Origin: Enterovirga sp.
GTDB lineage: Bacteria > Pseudomonadota > Alphaproteobacteria > Rhizobiales > Beijerinckiaceae
Direction: 5' to 3'
DNA: 8,233 nt
NCBI GenBank assembly: GCA_028290385.1
Contig: JAQGJZ010000171.1
Span: forward strand, 1 to 8,233
Shown: one piece after another, positions 1-5,767 of the stretch
Position numbering within the stretch: the stretch's first letter is position 1
Layout of the letters: each line of letters opens with the position of its first letter
Notes under the pieces: generated by a model
What the model was told of the DNA's origin: nothing
Databases searched by the model: none
What the model saw: the letters and a program-made list of their open reading frames with translations, nothing else
Made by a program: the position numbers and the translations under genes

Positions 1-1063
1 TGGCCTCACGCACCTTGGGGTCGGAGAAGGTCGGGTGCTTTGTCTTGCTGCTGGAGCGCTCGCCGTCGACCTCCGTCCACGGGTCGGTCGGGTTCAGGAT
101 GATGAACTCGATATCGCCCGAGACCACGGTGCTGACCTTTCCGCGCCCGCCGGTCTCCATGCGCTTCAGGACCTCGTCCTCGACCTGCAGGTTCCAGGCG
201 TAATCGTATTCGCCGGTCTGCAGCACGGCGCGCGCAGCCGAGACCGCGTCGCCGCCGCCCTTCACCTCGATCCTGTCGAAGAACGGCTGGTTGGGGACGT
301 GGTAATCCGGGTTCCGCTCGCCGATCAGGATGTCGCCGGGGCGGAAATCGACGAACTTGTAGGGCCCGGTGCCGACCGGCTTCAGGTTCGCGGGCGCGTC
401 GCGCGACTTCGCGCCCTTGTACTCGCCGAAATGGTGCTTCGGCAGGATCTGGCCGGTGACGCCGACAAACGGATCGGCCCAGAACGGGGTCGGCTCCTTG
501 AAGGTGATCTTGACCGTGTGGTCGTCGACCTTCTCGACCTTGATGTTGTTGTACGCGCCCGTCGTGTAGGCGGCGGTCGCGGGGTCGGCGGCGTATTCGG
601 CCGTGAACACGACGTCGTCGGCCGTGAGCGGCTTGCCGTCGTGCCATTTCACGTCGCGCTTCAGCTTCCAGGTCACCTCCCTGCCGTCCGCCGAGAGGCC
701 GCCATTGGTCTTGGACGGGATCTCCGCGGCGAGCTGCGCGACGAGGTTGCCCTCCTTGTCCCAGCCGGCCAGCGGTTCGAAGAAGATGCGGGACGCGATC
801 TGGTCCTTTGTGCCGCTGGCGAAATGCGGGTTGAGCAGGGTGGGGGCCTGCCAGAGCAGCAGCTTCAACACGCCGCCGCCCCCGGCCTTGCTCGGCCGGT
901 AGGGCAGCGTGGCATCCGCGAAGGCGACCCCGCCATGGGCGAGCATGGTGCCCGCAAGCGGGGCCGTCAGGCCCAGCGCCAGCATGCGCCGGACGAAGTT
1001 GCGCCGGGACAGCTTGCCTTCCGCGACCTCGGCAATGAGGCCGCGCAGCTCCTGCTCGTTCAT
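1..1063 (-). CDS. ABC transporter family 5 (peptide/nickel-type) substrate-binding protein, Tat-exported, C-terminus beyond the window
   Basis: This is the periplasmic binding component of a peptide/opine/nickel-type ABC importer; the substrate cannot be read from sequence. The 354 complete codons visible start at ATG 1063, preceded by GGAG with an 8-nt spacer. The N-terminus has a twin-arginine signal (SRRNFVRR, residues 19-26), a hydrophobic stretch to about residue 48 and a likely cleavage after GVAFA (residue 49), so export is probably by Tat in folded form. The family 5 signature lies at residues 139-153 (KWHDGKPLTADDVVF), and GTGPYKF at 231-237 is also typical. Members are usually 500-600 residues, so roughly the last third or more is missing to the left. 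The permease and ATPase genes are not in the window; they may lie beyond the left edge. Family assignment is firm. Confidence 0.93.
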   Translation of the reverse strand, partial: MNEQELRGLIAEVAEGKLSRRNFVRRMLALGLTAPLAGTMLAHGGVAFADATLPYRPSKAGGGGVLKLLLWQAPTLLNPHFASGTKDQIASRIFFEPLAGWDKEGNLVAQLAAEIPSKTNGGLSADGREVTWKLKRDVKWHDGKPLTADDVVFTAEYAADPATAAYTTGAYNNIKVEKVDDHTVKITFKEPTPFWADPFVGVTGQILPKHHFGEYKGAKSRDAPANLKPVGTGPYKFVDFRPGDILIGERNPDYHVPNQPFFDRIEVKGGGDAVSAARAVLQTGEYDYAWNLQVEDEVLKRMETGGRGKVSTVVSGDIEFIILNPTDPWTEVDGERSSSKTKHPTFSDPKVREA

Positions 1064-1398
1064 GGAAGCGTCTCCGTCGCTCGTGCGCAACCGGCGGCGA
1101 GCCTCGAGACAGCATCGCAAGTGGCGCGCCAGCCCCGGCATCCCGGCGGCTGGACGGGCACACAGCACGAGCCACGAGGCACGAGCCGGCTGCTTCCCCC
1201 CTATCTTGCCACAGGAGGCTAGACTGGGACCATGCGGGGCTCAAGCGTGCACACGCGAGCCGTCCCGAGCGCACTTCAGTGACGGAGCAACGGGGGGCGG
1301 CGCGCGAGCGGCCGGGATTCGGCAGGCCGGCGCGGGAAAGCCAAGGCGTCGGCCCGGCACCCGATCTGCCAGATCGAGAACCGCCGCTCGCCCGAGGG
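1064..1398. other. Intergenic gap between two minus-strand genes, no gene seen
   Basis: These 335 bp separate the end of the zeta-subunit gene from the start of the substrate-binding protein gene. I see no convincing coding frame on either strand: the open frames crossing it lack family motifs and are continuations of frames opposite real genes. It contains a 9-bp direct repeat GCACGAGCC at 1165-1173 and 1179-1187 (14-bp period) and a weak promoter-like pair listed separately. It probably carries the promoter and leader of the substrate-binding protein gene. Confidence 0.6.
1216..1244 (-). promoter_or_regulatory. Weak candidate housekeeping promoter for the substrate-binding protein gene
   Basis: On the minus strand TTGAGC (1244-1239) is followed after exactly 17 nt by TAGCCT (1221-1216). 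The first matches the -35 consensus at 4 of 6 positions and the second the -10 at 3 of 6. It lies about 150 nt upstream of the start codon. Such matches are common by chance, so this is only a candidate. Confidence 0.2.
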
Positions 1399-1411
1399 TC
1401 AAAGGCTCGGG
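1391..1411 (-). terminator. Small hairpin at the 3' end of the zeta-subunit gene
   Basis: CCCGAG (1391-1396) and CTCGGG (1406-1411) form a perfect 6-bp inverted repeat with a 9-nt loop that contains the TGA stop of the zeta-subunit gene. No T-tract follows on the minus strand, so it is a weak intrinsic-terminator candidate or simply a 3'-end stabilising hairpin. Confidence 0.3.
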
Positions 1412-1752
1412 TGGTGTTCCGGCGTTGTCAGATCCTCGATGCGCATCTGCTCGACGGCCCTGACCCGCATGGCCACGAAGGTCGCCTCCACCTCGCTCTC
1501 CGGCACGTTCATTTCGGCCCGGCGCAGGTCGTCGAACACGCGCCGCAGAACGGCGTCGCTGTGCCGATCGTCGAGCCCGCAGCGCACGATGTCCTGCGCA
1601 TAGGCGTCGGCGCGGTCTGCGTCGAAGCCCAGCCGCGTTGCGGCCCAGAGCGCGAACAGGCGGTGGCCTCGGGCCACGCCGATCAAGCGACGGTCCTCGT
1701 CATAGGCGAACTTGGCTTCGAACGCCCGCTCTCGGTCGTCGAACAGGGTCAT
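1399..1752 (-). CDS. F1-ATPase inhibitor zeta subunit family protein (DUF1476)
   Basis: The predicted product has 117 residues. The alphaproteobacterial zeta subunit binds the F1 catalytic head and blocks ATP hydrolysis through its flexible N-terminus. Here the N-terminus MTLFDDRERAFEAKFAYDE (residues 1-19) closely follows the inhibitory helix of the family (FDDRExAFExKFxxDE). It is followed by the typical helical core around residues 28-43 (RGHRLFALWAATRLGF). The start at 1752 is supported by GGGAGGA six nt upstream and by the family N-terminus; a longer reading to 1869 adds 39 residues without family character. The core differs from the usual version (GHRLF where many members have xNKLL), and the C-terminus ends in a short unrelated-looking tail (TTPEHHPSL). 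It could therefore be a second, diverged copy. It lies 133 bp downstream of the SCO gene on the same strand, both with respiratory roles. Confidence 0.88.
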   Translation of the reverse strand: MTLFDDRERAFEAKFAYDEDRRLIGVARGHRLFALWAATRLGFDADRADAYAQDIVRCGLDDRHSDAVLRRVFDDLRRAEMNVPESEVEATFVAMRVRAVEQMRIEDLTTPEHHPSL

Positions 1753-1862
1753 GGCTGGTCCTCCCGCGCTTCCTCCGCGGGCCGCCACGTCTTCCGGTCG
1801 CTGGTCCCGCGTTCTGATCGTCCGCCTGTCGGGCCGGGCTGGCAAGGGGACCGCAGCAACTC

Positions 1863-1885
1863 GCCGCACCGGCCCGGGCCGCGGC
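1863..1885 (-). terminator. GC-rich dyad right after the SCO gene stop
   Basis: GCCGC (1863-1867) and GCGGC (1881-1885) flank a perfect 10-bp palindrome GGCCCGGGCC (1871-1880), immediately after the TGA of the SCO gene. The structure is compact but has no T-tract, so termination before the zeta-subunit gene is uncertain. Chance dyads are frequent in such GC-rich DNA. Confidence 0.22.
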
Positions 1886-2473
1886 TCAGACCCGCCGGAG
1901 CAGGTCCTTCGCGGCCTCCTCGGGCGGGCGCTCGAGGTTGAACGAGCCGATGAACTGACCGTCCTTGCCCATCAGGTAGACGAGCCCGGTATGCTCCATC
2001 GTGTAGTCGCCGTCCTTGGTCGGGACCTTCTTGGCGAAGGCGCGGAAGTCGCGCACGACCTTGTCGATGGCCTCGCGGTCGCCCGTGAGCCCCACGATGC
2101 GCTCGTCGAAGCTCGACACGTAGCTCTTCATGATGGCGGGCGTGTCGCGCTCCGGGTCAACCGTGATGAACAGCGCCCGCACCTTCTGGCCGCCGTCGCC
2201 CATCGCCCGGAGCACCTCCGAAAGCTGGAACAGCTTGGTCGGGCAGACATCGGGGCAATGCGTGAACCCGAAGAACACGAGGTAGGGCGCGCCGCGAAGA
2301 TCGCGGTCGGACACCGTGCGCCCGTCGCCCGCCGTGAGCGCAAAGGGGCCACCGATCGACACCGACGATCCGCCGCGCGGCAGCAGCGTGACGTAGATCG
2401 CGGTTCCGAGGGCGATGACGCCGATCGCAAGGGCCAGCAGGGGGAGCGCCAGGCGGCGTGCGCGGGGAGACAT
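1886..2473 (-). CDS. SCO1/SenC family copper chaperone for cytochrome c oxidase assembly
   Basis: SCO proteins are membrane-anchored thioredoxin-fold proteins that deliver copper to, or reduce, the CuA site of cytochrome oxidase on the periplasmic side. The 195-residue product has one N-terminal membrane anchor (about residues 8-31, preceded by RARR, giving N-in topology). It has the copper-binding CxxxC in FGFTHCPDVCPT (Cys73, Cys77) and the third ligand His161 in YTMEHTGLVYL. The family segment LFITVDPERDTP lies at 101-112. Length and all three metal ligands match a functional member. Start ATG 2473 fits the anchor, but no clear Shine-Dalgarno precedes it, so the message may be leaderless or weakly initiated. 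The zeta-subunit gene follows on the same strand. Confidence 0.95.
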   Translation of the reverse strand: MSPRARRLALPLLALAIGVIALGTAIYVTLLPRGGSSVSIGGPFALTAGDGRTVSDRDLRGAPYLVFFGFTHCPDVCPTKLFQLSEVLRAMGDGGQKVRALFITVDPERDTPAIMKSYVSSFDERIVGLTGDREAIDKVVRDFRAFAKKVPTKDGDYTMEHTGLVYLMGKDGQFIGSFNLERPPEEAAKDLLRRV

Positions 2474-2559
2474 GGACGAACTCGCGAGATTGTGCCGCCT
2501 GAGCTAGAGCGCCGCCGCCGCCCTGCCAAGGCGTCCAAGCGACGCCGGAGGCGCCGTGT

Positions 2560-2578
2560 GCCGGCCTGGACGGCCGGC
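2560..2578 (-). terminator. Strong hairpin between the small membrane ORF and the SCO gene
   Basis: GCCGGCC (2560-2566) and GGCCGGC (2572-2578) form a perfect 7-bp stem with a 5-nt loop. On the minus strand it begins 13 nt after the stop of the 26-codon ORF and lies about 90 nt upstream of the SCO start. No T-tract follows. It may terminate or attenuate transcription reaching the SCO gene from upstream. Confidence 0.4.
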
Positions 2579-2591
2579 GGCCTGCCCTGCG

Positions 2592-2672
2592 CTATTGCTG
2601 CAGCAGCAGGTAGGCGATGATCGCGATCGGCCCGAGCACGCCGAGCACAAAGGGAATGATGAGCCGGGTCAC
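2592..2672 (-). CDS. Possible 26-residue single-helix membrane peptide
   Basis: A GTG at 2672 opens a 26-codon frame ending in TAG at 2592. The product starts VTRLIIPFVLGVLGP, continues with an Ile/Ala/Leu-rich stretch and ends in QQ. It is almost entirely one transmembrane helix (about residues 4-24) with one positive charge near the start, so N-in is likely. Upstream is GGACGGATCGAC, a moderate ribosome-binding match. I do not recognise a family. Small helices of this kind occur as accessory subunits of respiratory oxidases, and the SCO gene lies 118 bp downstream on the same strand; that link is inference. The hydrophobic composition is unlikely for a random frame in such GC-rich DNA, but the size makes the call uncertain. 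Confidence 0.45.
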   Translation of the reverse strand: MTRLIIPFVLGVLGPIAIIAYLLLQQ

Positions 2673-2708
2673 GTCGATCCGTCCGCCTGTGTTCGCCGCA
2701 TGTCGGGT

Positions 2709-2735
2709 CGGCCGAACCGCAACCCCGTTCGGCCG
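2709..2735. promoter_or_regulatory. Perfect 9-bp inverted repeat in the divergent intergenic region
   Basis: CGGCCGAAC (2709-2717) and GTTCGGCCG (2727-2735) are perfect inverted repeats around a 9-nt spacer. The element sits between the minus-strand small membrane ORF (start 2672) and the plus-strand gene starting at 2759. It ends 11 nt before the AAGGAGG of the plus gene. It could be a dimeric operator for the divergent pair or a hairpin in the plus-strand leader. A terminator is unlikely because no plus-strand gene precedes it. Confidence 0.4.
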
Positions 2736-2758
2736 TTCTGTTGCCAAGGAGGATGCAC

Positions 2759-2980
2759 ATGCCCGGCAACAAGACTCACGAACACCAGGTGCGCCAGTTT
2801 GAGCAAGGGGTCGAGTCGCAGGATCGGCGCGCCGATGCCCCGGCGCCGGCACCGAAGCACGAGGCCGGCTCCGTCGACCGCCCGGCCGCGCAGGAGAGCA
2901 GCCACAACAAGCATAACAATCCCGGGCAGGACGGCCATGGGCGCCAGAGCCACGGCCCGGCCGAGGAAAAGCAGACCTAG
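2759..2980 (+). CDS. Small hydrophilic, probably disordered protein of unknown function
   Basis: The product has 73 residues. Start ATG 2759 is fixed by a near-perfect AAGGAGG six nt upstream; another in-frame ATG at 2753 lies directly against that site. The sequence begins MPGNKTHEHQVRQFEQG, then becomes rich in Ala/Pro and later in His, Asn, Gly and Gln. It has no hydrophobic segment, no Cys and no Trp, so it is probably disordered and cytoplasmic. From memory, small Hyphomicrobiales proteins share a KTHExQxRxFE-like N-terminus, but no function is known to me. The His clusters (HEH, HNKH, HGRQSH) could bind metal, and the composition also suits a desiccation or stress protein; neither is shown. 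It converges with the NUDIX gene, the two stop codons being 15 bp apart. Confidence 0.75.
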   Translation: MPGNKTHEHQVRQFEQGVESQDRRADAPAPAPKHEAGSVDRPAAQESSHNKHNNPGQDGHGRQSHGPAEEKQT

Positions 2981-2995
2981 ACCCAGGTCAGCTGG

Positions 2996-3451
2996 TCAGG
3001 CCGCCTTCGATCCGGATAAGGCCCGGGCCTGGAGGTTCGCCTCCAGCTTGCCGATGAGTTCGGCGAGATCCGGCTCATGGACCGAGGCTGCGGCCTCGGC
3101 GGCCGGGAACCAGCGCGTTTCCCGCTGCTCGTATTCCGGCCAGCGGCGCCGCTGCGCGCTCACCTTCATGGGAAAGACCTCGACCTCGCACTCGACGAAG
3201 GCGCCGTCCTTCAGCTTCTTCTCGTACCGGTAGGAGCCGATCGCGCGGTTCTGGATCTTGCCCTTGAGGCCGGCCTCCTCGAAGGCCTCGCGCTCAGCCG
3301 TCCTGTGCGGCGGCTTGCCCTTCATGGGCCAGCCTTTCGGGATCACCCAGCGCTTCGTCTCGCGCGACGTCGCAAGGAGGATCTCGATGCTGCCCTCGGC
3401 GAGGCGAAAAGGTAGGGCTCCGTACTGAATCCGCGGCTTCGACAACGCCAT
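2996..3451 (-). CDS. NUDIX hydrolase (diphosphoinositol/dinucleoside polyphosphate-type subgroup)
   Basis: NUDIX enzymes cleave nucleoside diphosphates linked to another moiety, using Mg2+ or Mn2+. The 151-residue product has an N-terminal QYGALPFRL (9-17), the WVIPKGWPMKG motif (35-45) and the NUDIX box from Gly40 to Leu62, with REAFEEAGL intact (Arg54, Glu55, Glu58, Glu59, Gly61). The first Glu of the textbook box (GX5EX7RE) is Lys46 here; I recall this as usual in the IPKGWPMKG subgroup and not a sign of inactivity. The remainder (to about residue 135) is the usual beta/alpha fold with a C-terminal helix. ATG 3451 fits the family N-terminus, with GGAAAAG just upstream; an in-frame TTG at 3463 would add four residues. 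The exact substrate cannot be read from sequence. A structured element lies 33 nt upstream. Confidence 0.92.
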   Translation of the reverse strand: MALSKPRIQYGALPFRLAEGSIEILLATSRETKRWVIPKGWPMKGKPPHRTAEREAFEEAGLKGKIQNRAIGSYRYEKKLKDGAFVECEVEVFPMKVSAQRRRWPEYEQRETRWFPAAEAAASVHEPDLAELIGKLEANLQARALSGSKAA

Positions 3452-3483
3452 CCTCTTTTCCAAGCGGGTCCGAAGCCCCGCAG

Positions 3484-3532
3484 CCTGGCCGGGTGAGTGC
3501 TCGAATCACCACTCTAACGCGTCCCGGCCAGG
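3484..3532. promoter_or_regulatory. Long nested inverted repeat upstream of the NUDIX gene
   Basis: CCTGGCCGGG (3484-3493) and CCCGGCCAGG (3523-3532) are a perfect 10-bp inverted repeat with a 29-nt interior. The interior holds a second perfect stem, GAGTG (3495-3499) with CACTC (3510-3514), around a 10-nt loop. Read on the minus strand it starts about 80 nt and ends about 33 nt before the NUDIX start codon, consistent with a structured 5' leader. It may equally be a bidirectional terminator, a dispersed palindromic repeat or an operator. It matches no riboswitch class I know. Confidence 0.45.
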
Positions 3533-3756
3533 AAGGTGCGAGGGCGCGCCGACGAAATGTTTCACAACCCGGGACCGGGCGGCCGGCGAGCACCGATCGT
3601 CCGTTCCGAACAATTTGAGCGATTGGGTAGCGCCGGTGGAAACCAGGGGTCCCGGATCGTGGGAGCCGGATGCGCCCGCACCGGTTTTGGTGGCGCGCGG
3701 AGGCCAGCTTTTCGGTGCAAGTGTGTTTCGGACAACGCCGGCCGGCCATCAGGCCG

Positions 3757-5655
3757 ATGTCGCTCTCGCCCGAGCGGACGCCCGGCCTCGTGATCGCCTT
3801 CGCGGTTCTGGCCTGCGTGCTGCTGATCGGCAGCGAGGTCTGGCGCGAGTGGCATGCCCGCGAGGCGGCTCTCCTGAGCGCCGGTCGCACCACGACGAAC
3901 CTCGCGCGCTCGCTCGCCCAGCACGCAAGCGAGACCTTCGAGGCGATGGACACGGCCCTGGTCGGGCTGGTGGACCAGCTCGAGCGGGACGGCATGTCCG
4001 ACGAGCGCCTGGGGGCGCTCACGGCTGCGCTGCAGACGTGGTCGGCGCAGTTGCCCAGGCTGCGCGGGCTCGCGGTGCTCGACCAGAACGGCCGCGTCGT
4101 CGCGAGCTCCAAGCCCGCAAGCTTGGGCGACAACCGCTCGGATCGCGGCTACTTCCGCCACCACGTGGAGAACCCGGGCCGGTCGCCGCATCTGGGAGCG
4201 CCTGTCCAGGCCCGCACCGACCAGCGCTGGGTCGTGACGCTCTCGCGCCGCATCGCGGGGGCCGACGGCCGCTTCCTCGGCGTCGCCAACCTCGCCATCG
4301 ATGCCGTCACCTTCGCCAGCTTCTACCGGGACGTGTCCGTCGGCGAGCGCGGCGCCATGGGGCTGATCCGGACCGACGGGACCGTGCTGGCCAGGTTCCC
4401 GGACCAGGAAGCCCGGCCGGGGCAAGCCATCGTCCCCGACCTGCTCCGCCGGATGCGCGACGCGCCGGACGGGACCGCGGCGACCGCAATCAGCCCCGAC
4501 GGCGATGCCCGGATCGTGGCCTTCCGGGCCGCCGACAAGTTTCCGTTCGTGGCGGTCGCGTCCTTGTCCCGGGACGAGGCGCTTTCGGAATGGCTGCGCC
4601 AGGCGACGCTGCGCGTGGCCGGGGCCGGCCCGGTGATCCTCCTGATCCTCGCGGCCGGGATCCTTCTGTCCAGCCAGATCCGGCGGCGCCAAAGGGCCGA
4701 CATGGCCCTGCGCGAGGCGGAAAGCCGCTTCCGCCTGATGGCGGAGAATTCCAGCGACATGCTGTGCCGCGTGGATCGGGCCGGGATCCGGACCTACGTG
4801 TCCCCGGCCTCCGAGAGGTTGCTCGGGCTTCGGCCGGACGAACTCGTCGGATATTCCGCGCTGGAGCGCGTCCACCCCGAGGACCGGGAGCGCGCGCGGC
4901 AGGAGGTCGCCCGCCTGCAGGAGGGCCTCTCCGAAACCAAGCTCACCTACCGCACGCGGCATCGCGACGGGACGGAGATCTGGCTCGAGACCACGGTCCG
5001 GGTGCTGCACGATCCGGCCACCGGCGCCCGCGATGGCGTGGTCACGAGCTCGCGCGACGTGACCGACCGCAAGCGGCTCGAACACCAGCTGCTCGCGCTC
5101 GCCCGGACGGACAGCCTGACGGGCCTCGCCAATCGGCGGAGCTTCGACGAGGCGCTCACCGCCGAGTGGCACCGGGCGCTCCGGACGGGAACGCCGCTGT
5201 CGCTCGCCTTCCTGGATGTGGACCGCTTCAAGCTGTTCAATGACAGCTACGGCCACCAGGCGGGAGACGAGTGCCTGAAGCTGATCGCCGGGGTGGTCGG
5301 CCTGGTTGCGAGGCGCCCCGGCGACCTCGTCGCCCGCTATGGCGGCGAGGAGATCGCGATTCTGCTGCCCGGCACGGACGCGGCTGCGGCGTATCAGACG
5401 GGCGAACGGGCCCGCCGGGGGGTGCAGAACCTGGCCCGGGCGCATGCGCCGCACCTGCCCTTCGGCGTGGTGACGGCGAGCGTCGGGGTCGTGACGTTCC
5501 GCGGGCGCGCCGGCCAGGGCAGTGACCTGCGCCCAGCCGAACTCGTCGCGGCGGCCGACCGGGCGCTCTATGAAGCCAAGCGGAGCGGACGCAACTGCGT
5601 CGTCGCCGCCGCGGCGCTCGGGCTGCAGGACGCGCCCGTGCGCCGCGTGGCCTGA
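3757..5655 (+). CDS. Membrane sensor diguanylate cyclase (Cache-like, PAS and GGDEF domains)
   Basis: It condenses two GTP into cyclic di-GMP in response to periplasmic and cytoplasmic signals. The 632-residue reading has TM1 (about 9-28), a periplasmic double-Cache-like sensor (about 30-285, including DRGYFRHH and a VVTLSRRI strand), TM2 (about 287-307), a PAS/PAC domain (about 322-445, ESRFRLMAENSSDML to SRDVTDRKRLE) and GGDEF (about 446-605). Key GGDEF residues are present: DSLTGLANRR (452-461), metal-binding Asp487 in DVDRFKLFND, active site Gly529-Gly-Glu-Glu-Ile, and the product-inhibition site R520-P-G-D523 at the usual spacing. An active, feedback-inhibited cyclase is expected. Start choice is uncertain: ATG 3757 places TM1 at the N-terminus but has only AGG upstream; in-frame ATG 3670 has GGGAG upstream and would add 29 residues. 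No phosphodiesterase (EAL) domain is present. Confidence 0.93.
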   Translation: MSLSPERTPGLVIAFAVLACVLLIGSEVWREWHAREAALLSAGRTTTNLARSLAQHASETFEAMDTALVGLVDQLERDGMSDERLGALTAALQTWSAQLPRLRGLAVLDQNGRVVASSKPASLGDNRSDRGYFRHHVENPGRSPHLGAPVQARTDQRWVVTLSRRIAGADGRFLGVANLAIDAVTFASFYRDVSVGERGAMGLIRTDGTVLARFPDQEARPGQAIVPDLLRRMRDAPDGTAATAISPDGDARIVAFRAADKFPFVAVASLSRDEALSEWLRQATLRVAGAGPVILLILAAGILLSSQIRRRQRADMALREAESRFRLMAENSSDMLCRVDRAGIRTYVSPASERLLGLRPDELVGYSALERVHPEDRERARQEVARLQEGLSETKLTYRTRHRDGTEIWLETTVRVLHDPATGARDGVVTSSRDVTDRKRLEHQLLALARTDSLTGLANRRSFDEALTAEWHRALRTGTPLSLAFLDVDRFKLFNDSYGHQAGDECLKLIAGVVGLVARRPGDLVARYGGEEIAILLPGTDAAAAYQTGERARRGVQNLARAHAPHLPFGVVTASVGVVTFRGRAGQGSDLRPAELVAAADRALYEAKRSGRNCVVAAAALGLQDAPVRRVA

Positions 5656-5674
5656 ACGCGCTTGCGCCGCCGTC

Positions 5675-5690
5675 CCCGCCCGGTGGCGGG
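5675..5690 (+). terminator. Probable terminator hairpin after the diguanylate cyclase gene
   Basis: CCCGCC (5675-5680), tetraloop CGGT and GGCGGG (5685-5690) form a perfect 6-bp GC stem starting 20 nt after the stop codon, followed by ATTGTG. The following T content is low, as is common in GC-rich genomes. Confidence 0.45.
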
Positions 5691-5714
5691 ATTGTGCCAA
5701 CGTGGGCAGTTGCG

Positions 5715-5742
5715 GCCCCGGCCGGATTGCTCTAGCCGGGGC
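5715..5742 (+). promoter_or_regulatory. Second hairpin, upstream of the winged-helix-like gene
   Basis: GCCCCGGC (5715-5722) and GCCGGGGC (5735-5742) form a perfect 8-bp stem around a 12-nt loop. It ends 25 nt before the start of the next gene and has no T-tract. It could be a second terminator for the cyclase transcript or part of the leader of the following cluster. Confidence 0.4.
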
Positions 5743-5767
5743 ACAGCCAGGCAGCTCGCGGGAGGAC

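Noticed and set aside
1165..1187. 9-bp direct repeat GCACGAGCC
   Set aside because: It has only two copies 14 bp apart in GC-rich intergenic DNA. It could be half of a regulator site, but there is no further support.
35..1222. 395-codon plus-strand frame
   Set aside because: It is opposite the substrate-binding protein gene, whose Tat signal and family 5 signature are clear; the plus frame has no recognisable domain.
6..1274. 422-codon minus-strand frame in a different phase
   Set aside because: It overlaps the substrate-binding protein on the same strand in the wrong frame and is Arg-rich without motifs.
1712..2620. 302-codon plus-strand frame
   Set aside because: It is the antisense shadow of the SCO gene and the upstream gap, very Arg-rich, with no ribosome-binding support.
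2669..2953. 94-codon minus-strand frame with hydrophobic stretches
   Set aside because: It is opposite the 73-residue hydrophilic gene, which has a near-perfect ribosome-binding site; His/Gln/Asp-rich codons commonly read as hydrophobic on the opposite strand.
3484..3532. tRNA-like fragment (stem-loop with TCGAATC)
   Set aside because: TCGAATC recalls a T-arm, but there is no acceptor stem of seven pairs, D-arm or anticodon arm in place; it is better described as a nested inverted repeat.
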